Assembly (NCBI RefSeq): GCF_025153525.1
Contig: NZ_JANZNR010000001.1
Coordinates: 62,001-126,000, forward strand
Length of the DNA stretch: 64,000 nucleotides
Source: Psychroserpens sp. SPM9
Lineage (GTDB): Bacteria; Bacteroidota; Bacteroidia; Flavobacteriales; Flavobacteriaceae
Reading direction: 5' to 3'
The position numbers and the translations under genes were made by a program. Position 1 is the stretch's first letter; every line of letters starts with the position of its first letter. The notes beneath the pieces are model-generated. The model had not been told where the DNA came from. It made no database searches and saw only the letters and a list, made by a program, of their open reading frames with translations. This document shows, piece by piece, positions 17,535 to 25,507 of the stretch.

Positions 17535-17563
17535 ATGAGATCCTGAATCAAGTTCAGGATGAC
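17535..17563. repeat. R1 palindrome between paaC and paaD
   Basis: GAGATCCTGAATCAAGTTCAGGATGAC, identical in its core to the copy at 15856-15884. Confidence 0.75.
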
Positions 17564-17581
17564 ATTTCTTTTATCGGCTTA

Positions 17582-17607
17582 TGAGATTCCTGCTTTCGCA
17601 GGAATTT
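17582..17607. repeat. R2 palindrome directly after paaC
   Basis: ATTCCTGCTTTCGCAGGAAT ends a few bases before the paaC stop codon on the plus-strand map, i.e. immediately after the gene in the transcript. Confidence 0.7.
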
Positions 17608-18363
17608 TTACCACTCCATATTTGGATAGGTGCGTTGCATGTATTGCAAGTCGCTTAATAAATACCCTAAATGCTCTGTATGAATACCCTCTTTACCTCC
17701 TTTTTGGAACCATTTAGATTCAGGAATTTCGAGATTTGCTTCTTTTAGAAGCTCATTTACTTGTTTGTAATACTTCTCTTTTAATTGGGTTACGTCGACG
17801 CCAACGCCTTCGGCAACCATGGCTTTATCGGCTTCGGTTTGGTGAAATAGTTCGTCTGTATAGGTCCACAAATCGTTGATAGCTGCTTGCATTTTCTGGT
17901 TACTTTCTTCGGTACCATCACCGAGACGCTTTACCCAATCTGAAGAAAAACGCTCATGGTAACTCACTTCCTTTATGCATTTATTAGCAATGGCAGACAG
18001 GGTCAGGTCATTACTTTTTTGTAATTCTGCAAGGAATGCTAAATGATAAACATCAAATAAAAATTGGCGTCCGATCGTATAGGCGAAATCCGTATTAGGT
18101 TGTTCTACCAGCAATACATTTTTGTACTCACGTTCTTTACGAAGCATTGCGATATCATCTTCGGTTCTATCATCTCCTGCAATTTTGGCTGCATACTGGT
18201 AATAGCTGCGCACTTGCCCAAATAGATCTAAAGAAATATTGGTGCAAGCAATATCTGTTTCTAAAGTTGGTCCGTGTCCACAGAGTTCACCCATGCGCTG
18301 ACCAAGGATGAGGCTGTTATCGGCTATTCCGAGGATGTAGTTGTATAAGTTTTCGTTTTTCAT
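17608..18363 (-). CDS. paaC: 1,2-phenylacetyl-CoA epoxidase structural subunit PaaC
   Basis: A 251-residue ferritin-like subunit that pairs with PaaA in the epoxidase. It has the PaaC features LYNYILGIADNSLILGQRMGELCGHGP, YHERFSSDWVKRLGDGTEES and a C-terminal HTEHLGYLLSDLQYMQRTYPNMEW. PaaC scaffolds PaaA and carries no full diiron site. It sits 52 bp after paaB and 127 bp before paaD, with R1 and R2 repeats in the gaps. Confidence 0.95.
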   Translation of the reverse strand: MKNENLYNYILGIADNSLILGQRMGELCGHGPTLETDIACTNISLDLFGQVRSYYQYAAKIAGDDRTEDDIAMLRKEREYKNVLLVEQPNTDFAYTIGRQFLFDVYHLAFLAELQKSNDLTLSAIANKCIKEVSYHERFSSDWVKRLGDGTEESNQKMQAAINDLWTYTDELFHQTEADKAMVAEGVGVDVTQLKEKYYKQVNELLKEANLEIPESKWFQKGGKEGIHTEHLGYLLSDLQYMQRTYPNMEW

Positions 18364-18380
18364 ATTTAATCTTTAAATAA

Positions 18381-18410
18381 TGAGATTCTGAAACACGTTC
18401 AAAATGACGT
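18381..18410. repeat. R1 palindrome between paaB and paaC
   Basis: GAGATTCTGAAACACGTTCAAAATGAC, R1 family with one arm mismatch. Confidence 0.65.
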
Positions 18411-18415
18411 TAGCA

Positions 18416-18706
18416 TTACATATGTTTTACTTCATCTGGTAAATCATAAAATGTTGGGTGACGATACACTTTATCCTGAGCAGGCTCAAACAATTCGCCA
18501 TTATTTTCTGGATTGGACGCGGTAATGTGTTTGGATTCTACAACCCAAATACTCACACCTTCATTACGTCTTGTATACACATCTCTTGCATTTTCGAGAG
18601 CCATATCAGCATCTGCAGCATGAAGGCTACCAAAATGACGGTGTTCTAATCCGTTTTTACTTCTGACGAAGATTTCCCAAAGTGGCCAGTTTTTTTTATT
18701 TGACAT
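18416..18706 (-). CDS. paaB: 1,2-phenylacetyl-CoA epoxidase subunit PaaB
   Basis: A 96-residue small subunit that bridges PaaAC heterodimers. The signature WPLWEIFVRSKNGLEHRHFGSLHAADADMALENARDVYTRR near the N-terminus is diagnostic, and the length matches E. coli PaaB (95). Lies between paaA and paaC. Confidence 0.95.
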   Translation of the reverse strand: MSNKKNWPLWEIFVRSKNGLEHRHFGSLHAADADMALENARDVYTRRNEGVSIWVVESKHITASNPENNGELFEPAQDKVYRHPTFYDLPDEVKHM

Positions 18707-18763
18707 GATGTTTATTGTTATTCCTATTTAATAGGAGTCTGTTTGTTGTATTTCTTTTTTCCT

Positions 18764-18795
18764 AATGAGATACTGAAACAAGTTCAGTATGACGT
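18764..18795. repeat. R1 palindrome between paaA and paaB
   Basis: GAGATACTGAAACAAGTTCAGTATGAC, arms ATACTGAA and TTCAGTAT. Confidence 0.7.
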
Positions 18796-18803
18796 CTCTT
18801 GAA

Positions 18804-19760
18804 CTAAACGGCTTGTTTTTCTTGGCGTTTTTGTTTCTTTTCAGCGTGAGCCATAGCGGCATCACGAACCCATTCGCCACGTTCCCATGCGCCTACTCTG
18901 GCTTTCATTCGTTCTTTGTTGCAAGGCCCATGACCTTTAACAACTTGCCAGAACTCATCCCAATCAATTTCGCCAAAATCGTAGCTTTGCCGTTCTTCAT
19001 TCCATTTTAAATCGGGATCAGGAATTGTGAGTCCGATTAAATCCGCTTGAGGAACCGTTTGATCTATAAATTGCTGACGTAAGTCATCGTTTGATTTTCG
19101 TTTTAGTTTCCATTTCATAGATTGTTCTGTATGAACTGAGACATCATCGGTTGGTCCTAACATCATTAAACTTGGCCACCACCATCGGTTGAGAGCATCT
19201 TGAGCCATCTCTTTTTGCTCAGGTGTTCCTTTTGCTAATTTCATCATGATTTCATAGCCTTGACGTTGGTGAAAGCTTTCTTCTTTACACACACGAATCA
19301 TGGCTCTGGCATAAGGACCGTACGAGGTGTTACAAAGCGGCACCTGATTGATAATCGCAGCACCATCAACCAACCATCCAATAGCTCCCATGTCGGCCCA
19401 AGTAATGGTTGGGTAATTAAAAATGGATGAGTACTTGGCTTTTCCTGAGTGCAACTGTTCGTAAAGTTCGTCTCTGGACACCCCTAAGGTTTCGGTAGCG
19501 GAATACAAATAGAGTCCGTGACCAGCTTCATCCTGCACTTTTGCAAGCAAAGCGACTTTACGTCTTAAGGAAGGCGCTCTAGTAATCCAGTTGCCTTCGG
19601 GTAGCATACCTACGATTTCAGAATGCGCATGCTGTGACATTTGTCGGATATGGGTTTTACGATACTTTTCGGGCATCCAGTCTTTAGGTTCGATTTTTTC
19701 GTCCCTTGCAATTCGTTCTTCAAATTGCTTTTCTAGATTTTTAATTTGTTCTTCACTCAT
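18804..19760 (-). CDS. paaA: 1,2-phenylacetyl-CoA epoxidase catalytic subunit PaaA
   Basis: A 318-residue diiron oxygenase subunit that epoxidises the ring of phenylacetyl-CoA. Diiron ligands are in EAGHG ([17 protein letters not shown]) and [10 protein letters not shown], with a further conserved [14 protein letters not shown]. The C-terminus ends in lysine- and glutamate-rich residues, usual for this family. It is the first structural gene after paaE, but a 601-bp repeat-filled gap separates the two, the largest spacer in the cluster, so paaA may need its own promoter. Confidence 0.96.
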   Translation of the reverse strand: MSEEQIKNLEKQFEERIARDEKIEPKDWMPEKYRKTHIRQMSQHAHSEIVGMLPEGNWITRAPSLRRKVALLAKVQDEAGHGLYLYSATETLGVSRDELYEQLHSGKAKYSSIFNYPTITWADMGAIGWLVDGAAIINQVPLCNTSYGPYARAMIRVCKEESFHQRQGYEIMMKLAKGTPEQKEMAQDALNRWWWPSLMMLGPTDDVSVHTEQSMKWKLKRKSNDDLRQQFIDQTVPQADLIGLTIPDPDLKWNEERQSYDFGEIDWDEFWQVVKGHGPCNKERMKARVGAWERGEWVRDAAMAHAEKKQKRQEKQAV

Positions 19761-19894
19761 TTTTTTAGCTTTTAGCTATTGGCGTTTGCCTTTAGCGTGT
19801 TGAACTTTTAGTTTTCTTTTTCAATATATTTTAAGGTTCCAATACCAATTTCACTCATACTTAATGATAGTGATGGAACTTATACTTTATTTTA

Positions 19895-20086
19895 ATAATG
19901 TGATTCTGAAACAAGTTCAGAATGACGATTTGATTTACTTTGAGACTCCAATAGTTGCTTTGTAAATTACCACAAACCACCATGGACTCCTGTTTTTAAC
20001 TTTTATGATGCCATTCTGAAATCAAAGATTCATGAATACCTTAATTTACATTAGATATTTATGAATAAACGTGTTCAGAATGACGT
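19895..20086. repeat. 192-bp direct repeat, copy 1 (paaE-paaA gap)
   Basis: Starts with an R1 palindrome (GTGATTCTGAAACAAGTTCAGAATGACG) and ends with another R1 interrupted by ~50 bp. Differs from copy 2 at a single base (C at 20012, G at 20272). No coding capacity was seen in this 601-bp gap. The part at 19761-19894 has a TTTTAGCTATTGGCGTTTGCC stretch but no gene. Confidence 0.9.
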
Positions 20087-20154
20087 CTTTGTTTTTTTAA
20101 GGTTCAAAGGTTAGTTTATAACAAACCATAATGGACTCTTGTTTTTTTACTCTT

Positions 20155-20346
20155 ATAATGTGATTCTGAAACAAGTTCAGAATGACGATTTGATTTACTT
20201 TGAGACTCCAATAGTTGCTTTGTAAATTACCACAAACCACCATGGACTCCTGTTTTTAACTTTTATGATGCGATTCTGAAATCAAAGATTCATGAATACC
20301 TTAATTTACATTAGATATTTATGAATAAACGTGTTCAGAATGACGT
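20155..20346. repeat. 192-bp direct repeat, copy 2
   Basis: Offset of exactly 260 bp from copy 1 with 191 of 192 bases identical. The 68-bp spacer between the copies (20087-20154) is itself a diverged version of the unit's middle part (ACAAACCATAATGGACTCTTG compared with ACAAACCACCATGGACTCCTG), so the locus is an array of at least two full units and a remnant. Confidence 0.9.
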
Positions 20347-20361
20347 TCTTAACAAACACGT

Positions 20362-21435
20362 TTACACATCAAAATCGACCACCACTTTATCTGATGTTGG
20401 TACAGCCTGACAACTCAATACCAGATTCTGACTCACTTCTTTATCATCTAAAGCATAATTGATTTTCATTTCGACAGCACCTTCTTTCACTTCACATTTA
20501 CAGGTACTACACACACCACCTTTACACGCAAAAGGCAAATCGGCTCCAGCACCTAAAGCTGCATCAAGGATATTGTCGTATTCTTTGGTCATGGTGAACA
20601 CAAATTCTTTTCCGCCATCGACAATCGTGACTTCAATACCTTCAACATTTTGTTGCGCCAGACGTTCGGCACGTTTGATATCCTCATCTGACAATCCGGT
20701 AACAAACAATTCAAAATGCACCAATTCTTTTGGCAAACCAGCATTTATTAAATACTCACTTACATAATTGACCATTTGTTCTGGTCCGCAAAGAAACACT
20801 TCGCTGGTATCGGGAATATCAATAAATGTTTTGGTGAGGACTTTCATTTTTTCATCATCAAAACGTCCATTAAACAGTTCGATATCACGACGCTCTTTGG
20901 TTAGGAAATAATAGATTTCCAGTCGTCCGAAATAGGTATTTCTAAGTTGTTCCAGTTCTTCTTTAAAGATAATGGATTTTGCTGTTTTATTGACATAAAA
21001 CAATTTACATGTCGAATTGGGTTCAGCTTTAAGATGCGCTTTTATCATTGACAAAACAGGTGTAATCCCGCTACCTGCTGCAAAAAACAAGTAATTTTTT
21101 GACGTTTCAGCGTTTACCTCAACACCAAAAGTTCCGCTAGGTGTCATAACTTCGAGCTGATCTCCTGCTTTTAATGTATCGTTGATGAAAGTTGAAAACT
21201 TTCCGCCAGGAATTAATTTTACAGCGACTTTCCATTGATTTTCAGATGGACTAGAACACAAAGAATATGAACGACGCACATCTTCGCCATTTATATCGGC
21301 TTTAAGAGTAAGATGTTGCCCTTGTCTGAATTTAAAGGTTTCTTGTAATTCAGATGGAATATCGAAAGTTACTACTGAGGTATCTTCAGTTTCTTTGTAA
21401 ATATCTGCAATTGTTACATTGTGAAATTCTGCCAT
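20362..21435 (-). CDS. paaE: 1,2-phenylacetyl-CoA epoxidase reductase subunit PaaE
   Basis: A 357-residue flavin/iron-sulfur reductase that passes electrons from NADPH to PaaA. Residues ~1-100 are the FAD domain (RRSYSLCSSP), ~105-230 the NADP domain (FAAGSGITPVLSMI), ~255-357 a plant-type 2Fe-2S ferredoxin (CKGGVCSTC with a fourth Cys in LSCQA). It is the first enzyme gene after the TetR regulator. Between them lie a -7 box and a perfect 20-bp palindrome, so this is probably the main regulated promoter of the cluster. Confidence 0.95.
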   Translation of the reverse strand: MAEFHNVTIADIYKETEDTSVVTFDIPSELQETFKFRQGQHLTLKADINGEDVRRSYSLCSSPSENQWKVAVKLIPGGKFSTFINDTLKAGDQLEVMTPSGTFGVEVNAETSKNYLFFAAGSGITPVLSMIKAHLKAEPNSTCKLFYVNKTAKSIIFKEELEQLRNTYFGRLEIYYFLTKERRDIELFNGRFDDEKMKVLTKTFIDIPDTSEVFLCGPEQMVNYVSEYLINAGLPKELVHFELFVTGLSDEDIKRAERLAQQNVEGIEVTIVDGGKEFVFTMTKEYDNILDAALGAGADLPFACKGGVCSTCKCEVKEGAVEMKINYALDDKEVSQNLVLSCQAVPTSDKVVVDFDV

Positions 21436-21454
21436 AACTTGTACTTAAAACAAC

Positions 21455-21474
21455 AAACTAACAATTGTTAGTTT
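21455..21474 (-). promoter_or_regulatory. TetR operator before paaE (perfect 20-bp palindrome)
   Basis: AAACTAACAATTGTTAGTTT is a perfect inverted repeat, 19 bp upstream of paaE and just downstream of a -7 box, where a repressor would block initiation. The adjacent TetR gene is the obvious ligand-responsive regulator. Confidence 0.75.
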
Positions 21475-21480
21475 CGTTTA

Positions 21481-21488
21481 CAAATTTA
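21481..21488 (-). promoter_or_regulatory. -7 box for paaE
   Basis: TAAATTTG on the minus strand fits TAnnTTTG and lies six bases upstream of the palindrome. No -33 box at standard spacing was seen. Confidence 0.45.
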
Positions 21489-21504
21489 CAAAATTATTTG
21501 ATAA

Positions 21505-22074
21505 CTATTTGTTAATTCCTTCAATGAGAACTTCACTTAAATTATCAGCCAAATCGTTTGACTTAAGATCTTCTTTTTTGGGAATCCACAAATACAATGA
21601 ACGTAAAGTGGTTAGCATAGAGAACATGATGATTTCGGGATTACTATCTTTAATTTCTAAGGAAGAAACACCCTCTTTTATGATGTTAAGAAAATTAGCC
21701 TCGTAGTCATTCCGAAGTTGAAGATAGTAGTTCAATTGATCTTCAAGATGCATCCAGTCATTATTTAAAGATGCCATCCCATTAGTGTTGTTTGCTGTAA
21801 TATTCACATGAAGTGTGACGACGCTTTTGAGTTTGGAAATACTCGAATCTTGAGACTGGATAATTGTTTCCATGCCGTTTGTAAACTCTTCAGCAATAGA
21901 AATGATAATTGCTTTTAGGATGTCTTGTTTAGAATTGATATGATTGTACAGACTTGCGGCTTTAATTCCCATAGCTGTTGCCAGGTCGCGCATAGTAACA
22001 GCGCTATACCCTTTTTCTTTAAAGAGTTTTGCTGCGGTATTTATGATTTCGTCTTTACGTGTTTCCTGTTTCAA
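21505..22074 (-). CDS. TetR/AcrR family regulator of the phenylacetate cluster
   Basis: A 189-residue repressor. Residues ~1-50 are a TetR helix-turn-helix domain (NTAAKLFKEKGYSAVTMRDLATAMGIKAASLYNHI). The remaining helical domain would bind the inducer, by analogy to PaaR proteins phenylacetyl-CoA. It starts with TTG at 22074: a TAG stop lies two codons upstream, and no ATG is available before the HTH. It stands at the head of the leftward cluster, 69 bp before paaE. Autoregulation is not evident in the 46-bp upstream gap. Confidence 0.88.
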   Translation of the reverse strand: MKQETRKDEIINTAAKLFKEKGYSAVTMRDLATAMGIKAASLYNHINSKQDILKAIIISIAEEFTNGMETIIQSQDSSISKLKSVVTLHVNITANNTNGMASLNNDWMHLEDQLNYYLQLRNDYEANFLNIIKEGVSSLEIKDSNPEIIMFSMLTTLRSLYLWIPKKEDLKSNDLADNLSEVLIEGINK

Positions 22075-22120
22075 AAACTAAGTATTGTAATTCTTCGTAA
22101 ATTTAAACAAAAAAGACACT

Positions 22121-22426
22121 ATGGGATTTTTAAGTTTCATATTTGGGGCGAAAAAGCGTCAGGTAGAGCAGTATATTGAAAATGGAGCCATTATTTTAGA
22201 TGTAAGAACACAGCGTGAATGGGATCAAGGCCATGTTGAAGGTTCGGTTCATATTCCTTTAAATGAGTTAAATAATCGTGTTGGGGAAGTTAAAGCGCTT
22301 AACAAACCTATTATTGCATGTTGTGAAAGTGGTGTGCGCTCGGCAAAGGCTGCAAAGTTTTTAAACCTCAACAATATAGACGCCATTAATGGTGGCGGTT
22401 GGGTAAGCGTCAAACATAAACTATAA
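22121..22426 (+). CDS. Rhodanese-like domain protein
   Basis: A 101-residue single-domain rhodanese, probably cytoplasmic. ILDVRTQREWDQGHVEGSVHIPL is the N-terminal signature, and the active-site loop is ACCESGVRSAKAA with Cys ~68. It is clearly paralogous to the rhodanese at 57745-58038 (shared DVRT, GHVEG, CC-SG-RS, DAINGG). It is divergent from the TetR gene and overlaps the convergent DUF4230 gene by 6 bp at the stop codons. Sulfur donor and acceptor are unknown. Confidence 0.85.
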   Translation: MGFLSFIFGAKKRQVEQYIENGAIILDVRTQREWDQGHVEGSVHIPLNELNNRVGEVKALNKPIIACCESGVRSAKAAKFLNLNNIDAINGGGWVSVKHKL

Positions 22427-23035
22427 TTTTAACGACTGCAGTTCTTCGGAAGACTCAATAGGATTTTGGTTATATTCTAGTGTCCAACCCATAGAATTGG
22501 TCAGAATATAAAATTTAGCAAGCTCACTAATGAGTCGGTTTTGGGCGTTTGATTTTAAATCGGAAGCCTCAATTTTTTTCATGAGTGATTTGTTGACGGT
22601 TTCTTTGATAGCATTATAATCTTTGGCTTCAAACTGATTGAGAAAATCGGCTTGAATATCGTAGTATTCAAAATCTGGACTGATTTTAATTTCTTCCTTT
22701 GGAATATTTATAATGCGAAGTGTTTTATTGAGTTCGTCAATTTCATATTCTATCAAGCTTAAGTCGTATCCAATGGTCACATCGGCATTGACGATAACAA
22801 TAGCTTGTTTTTTAGCTTCGATTAAATCTGCAAAAACAGCCTTAGAATTTTTATAGGTAAAAACTTCACTAAAATGGCCTTCGGTAACGACCAGTTTACC
22901 AACATTTTTAATCTGTTCTCTGATGAGTGCTGTGTGTTCCTGAAGTATGATTTCATCTTCTTTTTGATCACCACAATATTTAAATGTGAAGAGCACAATT
23001 AATGTTACAACAACTCCAAATAGTATTTTTCGCAT
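22421..23035 (-). CDS. DUF4230 domain protein
   Basis: A 204-residue membrane-anchored protein of unknown function. Residues 1-20 are a hydrophobic anchor (ILFGVVVTLIVLFTF), possibly a lipoprotein signal because Cys21 follows. The body has the DUF4230 pattern: KLVVTEGHFSEVFTY, then AIVIVNADVTIGYDLSLIEYEID, and a C-terminal helical segment ending with a GWTLEY strand. A terminator at 23050-23093 separates it from gldC, so it needs a promoter in that short gap. Confidence 0.8.
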   Translation of the reverse strand: MRKILFGVVVTLIVLFTFKYCGDQKEDEIILQEHTALIREQIKNVGKLVVTEGHFSEVFTYKNSKAVFADLIEAKKQAIVIVNADVTIGYDLSLIEYEIDELNKTLRIINIPKEEIKISPDFEYYDIQADFLNQFEAKDYNAIKETVNKSLMKKIEASDLKSNAQNRLISELAKFYILTNSMGWTLEYNQNPIESSEELQSLKL

Positions 23036-23049
23036 GTGTTAATATACAT

Positions 23050-23093
23050 AAAAAAAACATTAGTTTTCTTCGACAGAGAAGCCTAACTAATGT
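23050..23093 (-). terminator. Terminator after gldB-gldC
   Basis: Perfect outer stem ACATTAGTT (23057-23065) with AACTAATGT (23085-23093), plus an inner CTTC/GAAG pair, followed on the minus strand by eight T. Confidence 0.8.
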
Positions 23094-23179
23094 CATTTAG
23101 TATTGAATTGACAGCAGTTCAAATATAGTCGATTTCTTCTTCAGCTATATTATCTAAGCTTTAACCAATGATTAAATAA

Positions 23180-23518
23180 TTACTTTTGTTTTAATTCTAA
23201 TTTTTCAGCAAAATAATCACAAAAATCTTTCATCGTCGCTGTCATTTTTTCATCTTGAGTTGCTCTGTGAAAAGTATTGCTCATTTCGACAAGGGTTTGA
23301 TGAAAAAACTGCTTCATCTCATCGACAGGCATATCTTTTGTCCATAAATCGATACGCAACGTTTCTTTGGCTTTGGCATCCCAAACGGCAAGCATCATTG
23401 CTTTAGCTTCTTCATTTGAAATTCCGCCATCAGCGGCCGTCCAATGCAATTTTTCAGGAACTCTGTTTTCATCAAGTTCTACGCTTAATTCTATTTTTGA
23501 GGTATGTGTATTTGCCAT
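23180..23518 (-). CDS. gldC: Gliding motility protein GldC
   Basis: A 112-residue soluble protein found with GldB in gliding Bacteroidota. Recognised by IELSVELDENRVPEKLHWTAADGGI and DLWTKDMPVDEMKQFFHQTLVEMSNTFHRATQD. Its start codon overlaps the gldB stop by one base, indicating translational coupling. GldC is thought to stabilise or aid GldB; it has no catalytic motif. Confidence 0.93.
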   Translation of the reverse strand: MANTHTSKIELSVELDENRVPEKLHWTAADGGISNEEAKAMMLAVWDAKAKETLRIDLWTKDMPVDEMKQFFHQTLVEMSNTFHRATQDEKMTATMKDFCDYFAEKLELKQK

Positions 23519-24477
23519 TATTTTGGTGGTTTATAATTGGATTTATTAAATATATCGACTGCATCCGTCTGCAACATTTCTTTTAAAGAAACGTCATTGT
23601 TATTCATATAAGCTCTTACAATTTGCCATCCTATATATTGTCCGAGTCGTCCTGGAGTTTGGTTATCGAGTTCTAAATAAAATTTAGAAAACGGAGCATC
23701 AGCAATAAACCGAGCAGGCAAACTACTATCGGTATCATAAAGCATTTCTTTTTCAACAAATTGAGTCCAAATCATGGCTTCATTTGCTCTTGCGAATTCT
23801 AGCTGCTGAGAGGTATAGCCAATCTTTTCGGCATCAGTTTTAAACGGAATCATAACATCTTTGAAGTACAATTGCTTTCCGAAGTAAATCATCTCATCTA
23901 AAAACGTCTTTTTTTGAGGCTGAAAAATTTGTTGCTCACTATAGGCTTTTGCCATATCTACAACAATTTGTGAAGGCGTCATATTATCTACTAAATACCT
24001 TTGAATTCCTGAATAAATCTCATGATCAGTTCCTAAGTAATTATCAATAGCAATTAGTGCAATCGTATCTGTAACTATTAATTTTTCTCTGTAGTTTACA
24101 AAATTTGTTAGCGTAATAATACGTGGCTCCTGAAAGGTTTTATCATAGTATTTTAAATGCTGAAAAAGCCTTTGAATATCCTGAGTTACACTTTTAAAAT
24201 CACCAAATTTTTCATGCGTAGCCGCATTTAAATGAAGCTGATTGGTATCGCGCATACGCTCTAACCAAAACGAATCTGGAATACTTTTAGAGAATAAAAA
24301 GGGGAATGCAGCCTTTAATTGTGATAAGTTTTCTGGTTTTGCGTTAGCAAATGCACGATCAAAACGCTCTACAGTTACATTGGTTTCTATTTTAGCAATT
24401 TCAGCCTCAATTTTATCATCATCTTTACAACTATATAAAGCGAGTAAAAAAAGGCAAAATGTCAGGATTCTTTTCAT
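23518..24477 (-). CDS. gldB: Gliding motility lipoprotein GldB
   Basis: A 319-residue lipoprotein needed for gliding. The lipobox is LALYSCKDDD (Cys17), with an acidic Asp-rich stretch after the Cys that fits the flavobacterial lipoprotein export signal. The body has the family features VERFDRAFANAKPENLSQLKAAFPFLF and TPGRLGQYIGWQIVRAYM near the C-terminus. It is divergent from nadE, a pairing common in Flavobacteriaceae, and is followed by gldC. Confidence 0.94.
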   Translation of the reverse strand: MKRILTFCLFLLALYSCKDDDKIEAEIAKIETNVTVERFDRAFANAKPENLSQLKAAFPFLFSKSIPDSFWLERMRDTNQLHLNAATHEKFGDFKSVTQDIQRLFQHLKYYDKTFQEPRIITLTNFVNYREKLIVTDTIALIAIDNYLGTDHEIYSGIQRYLVDNMTPSQIVVDMAKAYSEQQIFQPQKKTFLDEMIYFGKQLYFKDVMIPFKTDAEKIGYTSQQLEFARANEAMIWTQFVEKEMLYDTDSSLPARFIADAPFSKFYLELDNQTPGRLGQYIGWQIVRAYMNNNDVSLKEMLQTDAVDIFNKSNYKPPK

Positions 24478-24533
24478 AGGCTTATTAACAAAAACTTAAT
24501 CGTACTAAATTTTTATTACTAACGTGTTTAGGT

Positions 24534-24541
24534 TATTTTTG
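24534..24541 (+). promoter_or_regulatory. -7 box for nadE
   Basis: TATTTTTG fits TAnnTTTG, 41 bp before the nadE start codon. It lies only 5 bp from the divergent gldB -7 box, so the two promoters overlap. Confidence 0.5.
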
Positions 24542-24546
24542 TTACA

Positions 24547-24580
24547 CAAAGGTACTACATTAGATAAAAAAATTCATCAA
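24547..24580 (-). promoter_or_regulatory. gldB promoter (-33 and -7 boxes)
   Basis: Minus-strand TTG (24578-24580), 23-bp spacing, then TACCTTTG (24547-24554), matching the Bacteroidota promoter pattern. The -33 box almost touches the nadE start codon. Confidence 0.55.
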
Positions 24581-24582
24581 AA

Positions 24583-25371
24583 ATGCAAACAGAAAAAGTT
24601 GTTGACCATATTGTAAATTGGCTTAAAGATTATGCGACCAATGCAGGCGTAAAAGGATTTGTTATTGGAATTTCTGGCGGAATTGATTCTGCTGTCACCT
24701 CAACCTTATGTGCAAAGACAGGTTTAGACTTGCTTTGTATTGAAATGCCAATTCATCAGGCTGCCAGTCATGTGAGTAGAGCTCAGGAACATATTACCCA
24801 ATTAAAACAACGCTTTTCCAATGTAAAGGATACGCGTGTTGATCTCACTCCTGTTTTTGAAGAATTTAGAACCGAAGTATCTCTAGAAGGCAAACAAGCT
24901 ACTGTAGATATGGCTTTAGCAAACACGAGAGCTCGTTTACGTATGACCACTTTATATTATCATGCGGGTTTACTCGGACTTTTAGTTGCGGGAACAGGAA
25001 ATAAAGTTGAAGATTTTGGGGTTGGATTTTATACCAAGTATGGTGATGGCGGCGTAGATTTGAGTCCGATTGCCGATTTAATGAAATCTGAAGTTTATGC
25101 TATCGGTGATTATTTAAATGTTCCAGAATCGATTATGAAAGCTGCACCAAGTGACGGACTTTTTGGGGATGCGCGTAGTGATGAAGATCAAATTGGAGCC
25201 TCTTACCCAGAATTAGAATGGGCCATGCAAATGAAAGATGAAGGTAAAACTGAAGCCGATTTTGAAGGACGCCATAAGCAAGTGTTTCAAATATTTATGA
25301 GATATAATCGTTCAAATACACACAAAATGGTTCCGATTCCTGTTTGCGAAATTCCTAAAGAATTAAAATAA
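24583..25371 (+). CDS. nadE: NH3-dependent NAD+ synthetase
   Basis: A 262-residue amidating enzyme that converts nicotinate adenine dinucleotide to NAD+. GISGGIDSAVT (residues ~28-38) is the ATP-pyrophosphatase loop, and GTGNKVEDFGVGFYTKYGDGGVDL carries substrate-binding residues. There is no glutaminase domain, so it is the short ammonia-dependent type. It runs opposite to gldB from an overlapping promoter region. Confidence 0.95.
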   Translation: MQTEKVVDHIVNWLKDYATNAGVKGFVIGISGGIDSAVTSTLCAKTGLDLLCIEMPIHQAASHVSRAQEHITQLKQRFSNVKDTRVDLTPVFEEFRTEVSLEGKQATVDMALANTRARLRMTTLYYHAGLLGLLVAGTGNKVEDFGVGFYTKYGDGGVDLSPIADLMKSEVYAIGDYLNVPESIMKAAPSDGLFGDARSDEDQIGASYPELEWAMQMKDEGKTEADFEGRHKQVFQIFMRYNRSNTHKMVPIPVCEIPKELK

Positions 25372-25507
25372 TCTTTGAATTTATCATTAAAAAAAGTCTG
25401 CTCTATTGTTTTTTTTAGTAATTTTACTGTGCAAATCTCCACATTCTTGAATTTATTTAGAAATAAGTTCTGGCACTCTTTACTAACTAACCAATTAAAA
25501 ATGTATT

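Noticed and set aside
19895-20346. Possible CRISPR array in the paaE-paaA gap
   Set aside because: Only two long units with a diverged remnant, no short regularly spaced repeats and no cas genes. It is a simple duplication.
25480-25507. AACTAACCAA half-site before the response regulator gene
   Set aside because: Only one half of the TetR motif is present and there is no dyad.
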